64,000 bases of DNA. Source: Selenomonadales bacterium. Its GTDB lineage: Bacteria; Bacillota; Negativicutes; Selenomonadales; Selenomonadaceae. Under the pieces are notes generated by a model that was not told the DNA's origin, made no database searches, and was given only the letters and a program-made list of their open reading frames with translations. Positions 44,149-52,337 of the stretch are shown in pieces. Where the stretch lies: positions 113,248 through 177,247 of the forward strand of contig CAAGHH010000023.1 in NCBI GenBank assembly GCA_900769615.1, in the 5' to 3' direction. The translations under genes were made by a program, and so were the position numbers. How positions within the stretch are numbered: the first letter of the stretch is position 1; every line of letters starts with the position of its first letter.

Positions 44149-44170
44149 TTAACATACATTATTATGTTAA
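44149..44170. promoter_or_regulatory. Perfect 8-6-8 palindrome upstream of dctP and the ZIP gene
   Basis: TTAACATA and TATGTTAA flank CATTAT. It sits in the 246-base gap between the divergent dctP and ZIP genes, 140 bases from dctP and 105 from the ZIP start. It looks like an operator for a dimeric regulator; which gene it controls is not clear. Confidence 0.5.
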
Positions 44171-44193
44171 TAGATAGTTTAAGATAAATTACA

Positions 44194-44208
44194 TGATAAT
44201 TATACTCA
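44194..44208. promoter_or_regulatory. Possible Fur/Zur-family box before the ZIP transporter
   Basis: TGATAATTATACTCA fits the 7-1-7 layout with five of seven positions symmetrical. It would overlap the -35 region of the extended -10 promoter at 44225-44233, a position suited to repression. A weaker relative lies before the ABC metal importer operon at 1085. Confidence 0.4.
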
Positions 44209-44224
44209 ATGTGATATGGAATCA

Positions 44225-44233
44225 TGTTATAAT
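44225..44233 (+). promoter_or_regulatory. Extended -10 promoter of the ZIP gene
   Basis: TGTTATAAT is 22 bases before the start codon at 44255. This also rules out translation from the upstream ATG at 44216, which lies before the promoter's transcript start. Confidence 0.6.
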
Positions 44234-44254
44234 ATTTTTAGAGGGGTGATGCTT

Positions 44255-45040
44255 ATGTTGATGGCTGAAGTATGGCAGGGGCTGCTCATACCTTTTTTAG
44301 GTACTAGTTTAGGTGCAGCTTGCGTCTATATTATGAAAAAAGATCTGAATTATCGTGTGCAAAAAGGGCTTACTGGTTTTGCAGCAGGGGTTATGGTAGC
44401 GGCATCTATCTGGAGTTTGTTAATACCAGCTATGGAAGCTAGTGCGTATTTAGGACGTTGGGCTTTTTTCCCAGCGGTAATTGGCTTTTGGTTTGGAACT
44501 TTGTTTTTATTGATACTAGACCATATAATTCCGCATTTACATATGTATGCTGATAAGGCTGAGGGACCAAGCAGTTCGTTTTCGCGTACGACTATGCTGA
44601 TTTTAGCTGTTACCTTGCATAATATCCCTGAGGGAATGGCAGTGGGCGTGGTTTTTGTCGGCTGGATTGCTGGTAATGCCGATATAACCTTGGGGGGAGC
44701 ATTGGCTTTATCAATTGGTATTGCTATTCAGAACTTTCCTGAAGGTGCGATTATATCCATGCCTTTAAGAGCTAATGGCATGGGCAAACATAAAGCGTTT
44801 ATAGGTGGAGTGTTGTCGGGTATTGTTGAACCAATTGGTGGCTTGCTTACTATTGTTGCGGCTAGTTTTATTGTGCCCATATTGCCTTATTTATTGTCTT
44901 TTGCTGCCGGCGCTATGATTTATGTGGTAGTTGAGGAGCTGATTCCAGAAATGTCGGCAGGAACCCATTCTGATATTGGTGTTGTTTGTTTTGCGGTCGG
45001 TTTTACAATTATGATGATGCTAGATGTAGCTTTAGGCTAA
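44255..45040 (+). CDS. ZIP-family divalent metal transporter
   Basis: A 261-residue protein with eight predicted helices of the ZIP family (ZupT/GufA branch). It carries both metal-site helices: TLHNIPEGMAVG in helix IV and AIQNFPEGAIISM in helix V. A histidine pair in DHIIPHLHMYAD lies in the loop between helices III and IV. It would import zinc, iron or manganese. ATG at 44255 is favoured because GAGGGG is eight bases upstream and the promoter lies just before it. Confidence 0.9.
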   Translation: MLMAEVWQGLLIPFLGTSLGAACVYIMKKDLNYRVQKGLTGFAAGVMVAASIWSLLIPAMEASAYLGRWAFFPAVIGFWFGTLFLLILDHIIPHLHMYADKAEGPSSSFSRTTMLILAVTLHNIPEGMAVGVVFVGWIAGNADITLGGALALSIGIAIQNFPEGAIISMPLRANGMGKHKAFIGGVLSGIVEPIGGLLTIVAASFIVPILPYLLSFAAGAMIYVVVEELIPEMSAGTHSDIGVVCFAVGFTIMMMLDVALG

Positions 45041-45045
45041 AAGAA

Positions 45046-45074
45046 TTGGCAAATTTCCTTAATGGCGGTATAAT
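45046..45074 (+). promoter_or_regulatory. Promoter of the D-Ala-D-Ala carboxypeptidase gene
   Basis: TTGGCA (45046-45051) and TATAAT (45069-45074) are spaced by 17 bases. The transcript would start near 45081, which supports the ATG at 45159 and excludes the open frame's first codon at 45075. Confidence 0.7.
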
Positions 45075-45158
45075 TTGATATGGTTTAAGCAGCTGGAAAA
45101 TTGCTGCTTAGAAATAGATATTGAATTTTATATTAGGGAAAATAATGGCGGGAAATTG

Positions 45159-46337
45159 ATGTTTGATAGTAATTTTAGAAAAAAAAACAAGTTAATCACG
45201 TTTTTTATGATTTTTTTGCTGGTTTTTATACCAAATGCTTCGGTATTAGCTGATGATACAGAGGCATTTGATTTAAAACTTACGGCGCAGTCAGCTATTT
45301 TAATAGAAGCGTCTACGGGCAGGGTTATTTGGGAAAAAGATGCAGATGTACGGCATTATCCAGCTAGCATGACCAAAATGATGACAGGAATTTTAGCTTT
45401 AGAAAAATTACCACCTAAAGCTGATGTTGTAATTAGTCCTAATGCAGCTGCTACCGAGGACTGTCCGCTGGAGATAGTGGCTGGTGAGTGCCTTAGTGCC
45501 GATAATATCATAACTGGTATGCTGATGGAATCTGATAATGGTGCAGCTGTTGCTATAGCAGAAGCGGTTGATGGCAGTGTGAGCCAATTTGTACAGCGTA
45601 TGAATGAAAGAGCTCAGGCGATTGGTATGTCCAATACGCATTTTGTTAATCCTAATGGTTTAACAGAAGCCAATCATTATTCAACTGCTCGGGATATGGC
45701 AAATTTGGCACGCTTTGCTATGAATAATAAAAAATTTCGGGAGATAGTAAGCACTAAAAATCAGGTTATTCATTGGGAAGTTCCCGCAAGACAGCAGAAA
45801 TTGGCGGAAAATACCAATAAGCTTTTAGCAAACTATAATGGTATGAATGGCATAAAAACTGGCTGGACGGAAGCGGCAGGTGGCTGTTTGGCGGCTTCAG
45901 CTAGACGTAATGGTGTCGAGCTTATTGCAATCGTTATGCAAACACCTGGTCCAGACGATAGATTTGCTGATGCTAGCAAATTATTGGATTATGGGTTTAA
46001 ACAAGTAAAAATGGTCAAAGGTATAGCAAAAGATAGAGTTTCACGAAAACTCTGGGTGCGGGGCGGCACGAGTGCAAGTGTTATGGCGCACCCGGCTGAG
46101 GATATAAATTATCCGCTGATTAATGGTGAGGATCCTAAGCATTACACCTTGAGTTATGATGTGCCGAAGGTAATAGCCGCACCGTTAAAAGATGGCGAAA
46201 CTGTCGGCAGGATTATTATTAAATATGATAATAAAGAAGTTGGCAGCGTGCCGATGATAAGTGAAAAAGTTGAAGCTGGATTCAGTATTGGTTCATGGCT
46301 GGTAGGGGTTTTTGCTGGTTTGCTAGAAAAAATATAA
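45159..46337 (+). CDS. D-alanyl-D-alanine carboxypeptidase (DacF-type, PBP family)
   Basis: A 392-residue low-molecular-weight penicillin-binding protein that trims the terminal D-Ala of peptidoglycan stem peptides. It has a basic start and signal peptide with likely cleavage after residue 31 (SVLA|DD). The catalytic motifs are all present: SMTK (Ser70, Lys73), SDN in MESDNGAAVA and KTG in GIKTGWTEAAGG. A C-terminal beta domain and a hydrophobic/amphipathic end (SWLVGVFAGLLEKI) would hold it to the outer face of the membrane. Confidence 0.93.
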   Translation: MFDSNFRKKNKLITFFMIFLLVFIPNASVLADDTEAFDLKLTAQSAILIEASTGRVIWEKDADVRHYPASMTKMMTGILALEKLPPKADVVISPNAAATEDCPLEIVAGECLSADNIITGMLMESDNGAAVAIAEAVDGSVSQFVQRMNERAQAIGMSNTHFVNPNGLTEANHYSTARDMANLARFAMNNKKFREIVSTKNQVIHWEVPARQQKLAENTNKLLANYNGMNGIKTGWTEAAGGCLAASARRNGVELIAIVMQTPGPDDRFADASKLLDYGFKQVKMVKGIAKDRVSRKLWVRGGTSASVMAHPAEDINYPLINGEDPKHYTLSYDVPKVIAAPLKDGETVGRIIIKYDNKEVGSVPMISEKVEAGFSIGSWLVGVFAGLLEKI

Positions 46338-46382
46338 GGCTGGTTTCAGCCGTTGCTTAGTTTAGTATACTGCTGGTGCATA

Positions 46383-46411
46383 TTGACTTATTTTCAGGGA
46401 TTGGCTATAAT
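46383..46411 (+). promoter_or_regulatory. Promoter of glmS
   Basis: TTGACT (46383-46388) and TATAAT (46406-46411) are spaced by 17 bases. This gives a leader of about 85 bases before the ribozyme cleavage site. Confidence 0.75.
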
Positions 46412-46503
46412 AGTCACGCATTACAAAATAGTAATGCTGAGTAAATCCAGAAGAATAACCTGTTGTTCTGGTGTAATGAAAAAGATGATATTAGTCATCT
46501 TTA

Positions 46504-46662
46504 GCGCAGGTTCTTGTGGCTGAGTGTGTCATGAGAAGACGAGGAGAAGGTTGTCGAATAGTCAGCGGATGCCTTCCGGCCGGTTCGGTCGATAGAAACC
46601 TGTTAAAGACTGAATGTGAGTTCAGAACAAGAGCGGGTGGCGAACACAACAGGGACGAAAAT
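46504..46662 (+). ncRNA. glmS ribozyme (glucosamine-6-phosphate-activated)
   Basis: The leader of glmS contains the ribozyme core: AGCGC at the cleavage site, GACGAGGAGAAGGTTGTCGA, then CAGCGGATGCCTTCCGG, and a 3' pseudoknot region. Self-cleavage is expected between 46503 and 46504 when glucosamine 6-phosphate binds, which lowers glmS mRNA stability and gives feedback control. The 3' limit is approximate. Upstream, a hairpin AAAGATGA/TCATCTTT (46481-46502) ends one base before the cleavage site. Confidence 0.92.
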
Positions 46663-46680
46663 TTAATAGGAGGTACTATC

Positions 46681-48510
46681 ATGTGTGGTATCGTAGGTTA
46701 TGTCGGTGAGAAGCAGGCAACTGATTTTTTGCTTGAAGGTTTAGCTAAGCTGGAGTATCGTGGTTATGATTCGGCTGGTATTGCGGTATTTGATGGCAAT
46801 AAAATCAGAGTTGAAAAGAGCGTTGGCCGTTTGGCTGCTCTTAGCGACAAGATTAAGGATGATGTTCCTAAAGGGACTATGGGTATAGGGCATACCCGTT
46901 GGGCAACGCATGGTCGTCCATCTGATGTAAATGCTCATCCGCATACGGACTGCTCAGGTGATTTTGTGGTAGTTCATAATGGTATTATTGAGAACTATCT
47001 TTCGCTTAAAGAGGAGCTTATTGAAAAGGGACATGCCTTTAAGTCAGAAACTGATACGGAGGTAGTAGCACATCTCTTGGAAGAAGTTTACAATGGTGAT
47101 TTTGTGTCATCAGTACGAGAAGTTCTTCGCCGAGTAGAAGGCTCATATTCACTGGTGTTTATGAGCAGCAAGCATCCAGGCACTCTGATTGCAACCAAGC
47201 AGGATAACCCGCTGGTCATTGGTATCGGTGATGGTGAAAACTTTATTGCTTCGGATATCCCCGCTATCATTCAGCGTACTCGCCGTACATATATCTTAAA
47301 TGATGGTGAGCTGGCTGTGCTTACGAAAGATTCGATTAAAATTTCTAATCGAGCTGGTGAGCCGGTAACGAAAAAAGTTTTTGAAGTAAACTGGAATGCT
47401 GAGGCTGCCGAAAAGGGTGGTTATGAGCATTTTATGCTAAAGGAAATAAATGAGCAGCCAAAGGCTGTTCGGGATACGATGAGCCAGCGTATCGCTAAAG
47501 ATAATATGTCCATCGTTATGGACGAGCTGAAATGGGATGCAGAGTATCTTAATTCCTTTAATAAGATTTATATTGTTGCCTGTGGTACGGCTTATCATGC
47601 TGGATTGGTTGGCAAATTCTATATTGAGAAATTAGCGCGGACGGTAGTAGAGGTTGATGTTGCGTCAGAATTCCGTTATCGCGAGCCAATTGTTGACGAG
47701 AATACGCTCTTTATCGCCGTATCGCAGTCAGGTGAAACCAGTGATACGCTGGCAGCAATGAAAGAATCCAAACGCTTAGGTGCCAAGACGTTAGCACTTA
47801 CTAACGTTGTCGGTTCCTCAATTGCTCGTGAAGCCGATCAGGTGCTTTATACTTGGGCTGGACCAGAAATTGCTGTTGCTTCCACGAAAGCTTATACAAC
47901 GCAGATTGTATTATTCTTTATGCTGGCACTGTATATGGCTCAGATTAAAGGAACTCAGCCAGCTGAGCGTATTGCAGAGCTTATCGCTGATTTGAAAAAT
48001 ATTCCCGGTCAGATTAGTGAAACGCTTTCTGATGTTGAGCCGATTAAGACCTTTGCTAAGCAGTATGGTTTTAATGAGGATGTATTCTATATCGGTCGTT
48101 CCCTTGACTATGATGTAGCATTAGAGGGTTCGCTTAAGCTAAAAGAAATTTCTTATATTCATGCTGAAGCTTATGCTGCTGGTGAATTAAAGCATGGTAC
48201 TTTGGCACTTATTGTTGAGGGTGTTCCGGTTATTGCGCTGGCTACGCAGAAGAGTGTTTATGAAAAGACCTTGTCTAATATAAAAGAAGTCAAGGCACGT
48301 GATGCAGTAGTTATTGGTATTGCAGCTGAAGGTGATGAAGAACTGGAAAAATATGTTGATCATGTTATTAAAGTTCCAGTTACTGATGAATTGCTGATAC
48401 CAATTCTGACGGTGGTTCCGTTACAGCTGTTGGCTTATTACGCAGCTATTACGCGTGGTTGTGATGTTGATAAACCACGTAATTTGGCAAAATCGGTTAC
48501 CGTTGAGTAA
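46681..48510 (+). CDS. glmS: Glutamine-fructose-6-phosphate aminotransferase (isomerizing)
   Basis: GlmS makes glucosamine 6-phosphate from fructose 6-phosphate and glutamine, the first step to UDP-GlcNAc for wall and lipopolysaccharide. The 609-residue length is standard. The N-terminal glutaminase starts MCGIVGYVG with the nucleophilic cysteine exposed after Met removal; YRGYDSAG and GHTRWATHG follow. Two SIS sugar-isomerase domains include CGTAYHAG and SQSGETSDTLAA, and the end is DKPRNLAKSVTVE. AGGAGG lies eight bases before the ATG at 46681; the longer open frame upstream lies in the ribozyme. Confidence 0.97.
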   Translation: MCGIVGYVGEKQATDFLLEGLAKLEYRGYDSAGIAVFDGNKIRVEKSVGRLAALSDKIKDDVPKGTMGIGHTRWATHGRPSDVNAHPHTDCSGDFVVVHNGIIENYLSLKEELIEKGHAFKSETDTEVVAHLLEEVYNGDFVSSVREVLRRVEGSYSLVFMSSKHPGTLIATKQDNPLVIGIGDGENFIASDIPAIIQRTRRTYILNDGELAVLTKDSIKISNRAGEPVTKKVFEVNWNAEAAEKGGYEHFMLKEINEQPKAVRDTMSQRIAKDNMSIVMDELKWDAEYLNSFNKIYIVACGTAYHAGLVGKFYIEKLARTVVEVDVASEFRYREPIVDENTLFIAVSQSGETSDTLAAMKESKRLGAKTLALTNVVGSSIAREADQVLYTWAGPEIAVASTKAYTTQIVLFFMLALYMAQIKGTQPAERIAELIADLKNIPGQISETLSDVEPIKTFAKQYGFNEDVFYIGRSLDYDVALEGSLKLKEISYIHAEAYAAGELKHGTLALIVEGVPVIALATQKSVYEKTLSNIKEVKARDAVVIGIAAEGDEELEKYVDHVIKVPVTDELLIPILTVVPLQLLAYYAAITRGCDVDKPRNLAKSVTVE

Positions 48511-48526
48511 AAATTAAAATTAAACA

Positions 48527-48574
48527 AAAACAGGAGCTATTAAATGAGTTATGTCATCTAATAGCTCCTGTTTT
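48527..48574. terminator. Bidirectional terminator between glmS and the MFS gene
   Basis: AAAACAGGAGCTATTA and its complement form a 16-base-pair perfect stem with a 16-base loop and A/T flanks. It separates two convergent genes. Confidence 0.9.
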
Positions 48575-48578
48575 ATAT

Positions 48579-49739
48579 TTAGTGGTGGCGCCAAATAAAA
48601 TAGAATAACAAGGTTAATGCGGTTGCGCTAGTAGAAATGGTGCTGTACATCAAAGCATAGCCCCACTGGTTGGCAGCTATACTTAGCAGGGTGGCAGCTA
48701 GCCCAACGCTGATGTCAAGCGACCAAAAATAGGTAGCCGTAGCAACGCCACTGCGCTCAGGCGGAGCAGCTTTAACGGCTAGAGTATGAAATGCTGGGCT
48801 TACGGCACCAAAACCAAGACCTAGGATTATGGCTGCGATGATAAGACCGCTGAGAGATTCAATATGACCTAAAATAAAAAGTCCTAATATGAAAAGAATC
48901 AGACCAGGATATATGACACTATCTGGTCCTTTTTTATCAAAAAGGCGCCCGATAAAGGGACGGGTGAACACAATGATAGCAGCAAATACCGCAAAGAAAA
49001 GGCTGGTCTCAGATTGCATACCAAGTGACTTGGTATAAATAGCAATAAGCGTCAGCACACCGCCATAGGTAAAGAATACACAGCCACCGAAAAAAGCAGC
49101 ACTTAGTGAGCGCTTTTCAATAAAGTCGCTTAACTTTAAATGATGCTCTTTAGTTACCGGCGGTTCGGTAATATTGGCTGGCAGCTGGCAACAGTTACCA
49201 GATATTAAAACGGAAATGCCAAGCATGGCTAAAAATATAAAAAGTCCACTAGGACCAAAACTGCCGGCAATAACTAAACCAAGACAAGGACCAACCACCA
49301 TAGCTAAATTGGTGGTGACAGCAAAATAGCCAATACCGCTGCCTTTATAACGGTCAGGAAGAATCATAGCGGCTAAGGCAGCAGCGGCGGTTGTAGACAG
49401 TGAAAAGATAATGCCATGCATTATGCGCAGGGGGTAGATACTGCTGAGACTATGAAAAAAGGAATAACCAAGCATGGTGAGAAAAAATAAGATCGTAGCG
49501 GCTAGCATCAGCCGGCGCTTATTTATAGCGTCAATAATGCGTCCAGCCAAAGGGCGAAAGGTAACAGTACCAATTTGAAAAAAAGTCATGGCCAGACCAG
49601 TATCCATTTCTGTTCCGCCAAGATGATCAATAATGATTACAGGCATAGAAGCAATCAGTGAATAATGGGATATAAAAATAAAAAAATTAGTAAGTCCCAT
49701 GCTGATAAATTCTGGTGACCATAAATGTTCATTAGGCAT
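48579..49739 (-). CDS. MFS transporter
   Basis: A 386-residue major facilitator with twelve predicted helices. The loop 2-3 motif appears as GRIIDAINKRR after RPLA, and is repeated in the second half as RPFIGRLFDKKG. It is most like drug/metabolite efflux or unassigned YfcJ/YhhS-type transporters. The substrate is unknown. GGGAGG stands 11 bases before the ATG at 49739. It is monocistronic and convergent with glmS. Confidence 0.88.
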   Translation of the reverse strand: MPNEHLWSPEFISMGLTNFFIFISHYSLIASMPVIIIDHLGGTEMDTGLAMTFFQIGTVTFRPLAGRIIDAINKRRLMLAATILFFLTMLGYSFFHSLSSIYPLRIMHGIIFSLSTTAAAALAAMILPDRYKGSGIGYFAVTTNLAMVVGPCLGLVIAGSFGPSGLFIFLAMLGISVLISGNCCQLPANITEPPVTKEHHLKLSDFIEKRSLSAAFFGGCVFFTYGGVLTLIAIYTKSLGMQSETSLFFAVFAAIIVFTRPFIGRLFDKKGPDSVIYPGLILFILGLFILGHIESLSGLIIAAIILGLGFGAVSPAFHTLAVKAAPPERSGVATATYFWSLDISVGLAATLLSIAANQWGYALMYSTISTSATALTLLFYFIWRHH

Positions 49740-49881
49740 AAAATATATAACCTCCCTTTATTACAATTAAATAGGATATACTAGATTATTTATTATAACG
49801 CCGCTTTTTTGCTTTTGTCACGGATAAAATAAGTTAAATATCAATATGAAGTTTTGATGGATAGTAGTTTTAGAGTAAAAA

Positions 49882-49890
49882 TGGTACAAT
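49882..49890 (+). promoter_or_regulatory. Extended -10 promoter of the DUF4127-cobalamin operon
   Basis: TGGTACAAT is a TGN-TACAAT extended -10 about 60 bases before the DUF4127 start. No cobalamin riboswitch (conserved B12 box) is visible in the 200-base gap upstream. Confidence 0.5.
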
Positions 49891-49948
49891 GAAAGCATTG
49901 AGATAAAATAAATTTTGCGGCAGCAGAAGAAAGTTGAGTGATAGCTAT

Positions 49949-51556
49949 ATGAAAAAATGGTTGCTATTTTTTATTACAATATTAATGCTTACGTCACTGT
50001 CAACGACGTGGGCAGCTGAAAATATCAATCAGCCGAAAGGGAAAATATTATTTATTCCGCATGATAATCGGCCAATTTCCAAGGCAGAAACCGCTGAAGT
50101 AGTGGAAAAGCTTGGCTATGAGGTAGTTACACCGCCTGATGCTATTTTATCTAATGGTAATAATCGCTATGGTGATACGACGAAACTTTGGTCTTGGACT
50201 GAGAAAAATTTGCCAGGAACGGATGCGTTAGTTATTTCGACAGATACGATGATTTATGGCGGATTGGTACCGTCACGCAATCATCATTTACAGCCGGCGG
50301 AGCTGGCGCTTAGAATAGCAAAATTCAAAGAGCTTAGAGCTAAAAATCCTAAGCTTAAGATATATGGTTTTGGTTCGCTTATGCGCACGCCAAGAAGTGG
50401 TGCTTATGCTGGCGCCGAAGAACCGGCTTATTATCGTCAGTATGGAGAAGCTATCTTTAATACCTGTGCCCTGCTTGATAAAAAAGAAATGCAGGGGTTA
50501 AATGCTAGTGATGAAGCTAAGCTTAACGCATATCAAACAAGTGTGCCAGCGGATGATTGGAAGGATTGGCTTGGCCGCCGTGACAAAAATATTGCTGTAT
50601 CCAAAAATTTAATTGACTTTACTAAAAATGGTGTGTTTAATTATTTTGTTATCGGCAAGGATGATAATGCGCCACTATCACAAACGCATCGTGAAGGACT
50701 TTATTTAGCAGAATATGCTAAAGATATACCCGCGACGAAGTTTCAGTTATTAGCCGGTATTGATGAGTTTGGCATGCTGTTATTATCGCGGGCAGTAAAT
50801 GATTTGGAGCAGCAAATACCATTTGTCTATGTAAAATATGCTGCTGGCAAAGGGGCTGCTACCGTTCCTAGCTATTCAGATACTAAGATAAGTGATACGA
50901 TTCGGTCATCAATTCTAGTAGCTGGTGGTATGCAAGTAAATAATCCAGCTAAGGCTGATTTGTACTTATTGGTAAACACTAATCATGATGGTCGTACTGG
51001 TGAAGCAAATAATGTTAGCAAAGTTAAAGGACAAATAGCAAATGATGGCAGTCTGAGGAAGAATACTAAAAGCTTTGTGCAAATGGTAAATAATGCGGTA
51101 GCTAGTGGATATCTGGTAGGTATTGCTGATATCGCTTTTGGTAATGGCGCGGACAACGCACTCATGACGCAGCTGCGTGATAATGGTTTGCTTTACAAAA
51201 TCCGTGCGTATGCTGGCTGGAATACACCGACGAATTCAACAGGTTTTGTTATCGGTACGGGACTTTTGGCTAATAGGTTAGATGATGCTGCTTGTGATAG
51301 TCTTTTAACCCGTCGCTATCTTGAGGATTGGGGCTATCAGGCTAATGTCAGGACCGCTGTGGGCGACAGTATTTATAAATTCCGTGATAGTTCAGTTTAT
51401 AGTAATCTGGGGCGCAATGAAGCTGGTGTTTTAAATTTAATAAATATAAAAATAAAGAAATTTGCTGAAAAAAATTTGCCACCATTTTCTGAGTTAATTA
51501 ATTTGAAAGCTTATTTGCCGTGGCATCGGATGTTTGAAGCAGGCTTTGATTATTGA
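49949..51556 (+). CDS. Exported DUF4127 family protein
   Basis: A 535-residue protein of the DUF4127 family, whose function is unknown. A Sec signal peptide (MKKWLLFFITILMLTSL, cleavage near residue 22-23) directs it across the membrane. The mature part opens with KILFIPHDNRPISKAE and has DALVISTDTMIYGGLVPSR, LMRTPRSGAYAGAEEP, NYFVIGKDDNAPLSQTHREG and LLAGIDEFGMLLLSRA, so several conserved Asp/His/Arg positions could form a catalytic site. ATG at 49949 is chosen over TTG at 49934 because it starts the signal peptide. It lies 28 bases before cbiH and is probably in the same transcript. Confidence 0.85.
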   Translation: MKKWLLFFITILMLTSLSTTWAAENINQPKGKILFIPHDNRPISKAETAEVVEKLGYEVVTPPDAILSNGNNRYGDTTKLWSWTEKNLPGTDALVISTDTMIYGGLVPSRNHHLQPAELALRIAKFKELRAKNPKLKIYGFGSLMRTPRSGAYAGAEEPAYYRQYGEAIFNTCALLDKKEMQGLNASDEAKLNAYQTSVPADDWKDWLGRRDKNIAVSKNLIDFTKNGVFNYFVIGKDDNAPLSQTHREGLYLAEYAKDIPATKFQLLAGIDEFGMLLLSRAVNDLEQQIPFVYVKYAAGKGAATVPSYSDTKISDTIRSSILVAGGMQVNNPAKADLYLLVNTNHDGRTGEANNVSKVKGQIANDGSLRKNTKSFVQMVNNAVASGYLVGIADIAFGNGADNALMTQLRDNGLLYKIRAYAGWNTPTNSTGFVIGTGLLANRLDDAACDSLLTRRYLEDWGYQANVRTAVGDSIYKFRDSSVYSNLGRNEAGVLNLINIKIKKFAEKNLPPFSELINLKAYLPWHRMFEAGFDY

Positions 51557-51584
51557 TGGTGATTTTGTGGCAGGAGGTTTGAAT

Positions 51585-52337
51585 ATGGGAAAGATTACCG
51601 TAGTGGGAATAGGACCAGGAAGCCTATTAGATATGACGCCTAGAGCAAGGCAGACTATAGCGGAAGCTAAAGTAGTAGCTGGTTATAATACCTACATAAA
51701 ATTGATAGAGCCATTACTGATGGATAAAAAAGTAATTGGTACAGCTATGATGCAGGAAATTGACCGTTGCCGGATGGCAGTAGCGGAAGCGGCGGCTGGT
51801 AATGATACGGTAGTTGTTTCTAGCGGTGATGCTGGCGTTTATGGTATGGCAGGACTGGTTTTGGAGTTGGTATTAAAATGTCCTGAGGATGCAAGACCAG
51901 CTTTTGGCGGAGTGATAGCTGGTGTGTCAGCGGTCAATGCGGCGGCATCATGCCTGGGGGCACCTTTAATGCATGATTTTGCGGTTATCAGCTTATCTAA
52001 TCTTTTGACACCATGGGAAAAAATAGTTGAACGCATCGAGATGGCCGCTAAGGGTGATTTTGTTACAGCGCTATATAATCCTAAAAGCAAGAAAAGAGTG
52101 CAAAATATTGAAATAGTACAGGAGATAATGCTGCGTTATCGTGATCCTAAAACACCAGTTGGCATAGTGACGGCAGCGAGTCGGGAAAAAGAGCAAAAGG
52201 TAATAGCGACGCTAGCTGATTTTACCAAAGAAGATATTAATATGTTCTCGCTGGTAATAATTGGCAATTCGCAGACCTATGTCAAAGAAGGCTATATGAT
52301 TACTCCGCGCGGTTATGAAAATAAGGAGCAATTATGA
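51585..52337 (+). CDS. cbiH: Precorrin-3B/cobalt-factor III C17-methyltransferase
   Basis: This SAM-dependent methyltransferase methylates C17 and contracts the ring in cobalamin synthesis. The 250-residue protein has the tetrapyrrole methylase signature KITVVGIGPGSLLDMTPRA, VVSSGDAGVYGMAGLVLE and IAGVSAVNAAAS with FVTALYNPKSKKR near the end. ATG at 51585 has CAGGAGG seven bases upstream; the open frame extends further into the DUF4127 gene. Its stop overlaps cbiJ by four bases. Confidence 0.93.
   Translation: MGKITVVGIGPGSLLDMTPRARQTIAEAKVVAGYNTYIKLIEPLLMDKKVIGTAMMQEIDRCRMAVAEAAAGNDTVVVSSGDAGVYGMAGLVLELVLKCPEDARPAFGGVIAGVSAVNAAASCLGAPLMHDFAVISLSNLLTPWEKIVERIEMAAKGDFVTALYNPKSKKRVQNIEIVQEIMLRYRDPKTPVGIVTAASREKEQKVIATLADFTKEDINMFSLVIIGNSQTYVKEGYMITPRGYENKEQL

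Noticed and set aside
46516..46680. N-terminal extension of GlmS by 55 codons
   Set aside because: This stretch is the glmS ribozyme. GlmS must begin with Met-Cys for its glutaminase activity, and AGGAGG precedes that codon.
49740..49948. Possible cobalamin riboswitch before the cobalamin operon
   Set aside because: The gap is only about 200 bases, AT-rich, and lacks the conserved B12 box and paired GC-rich stems.
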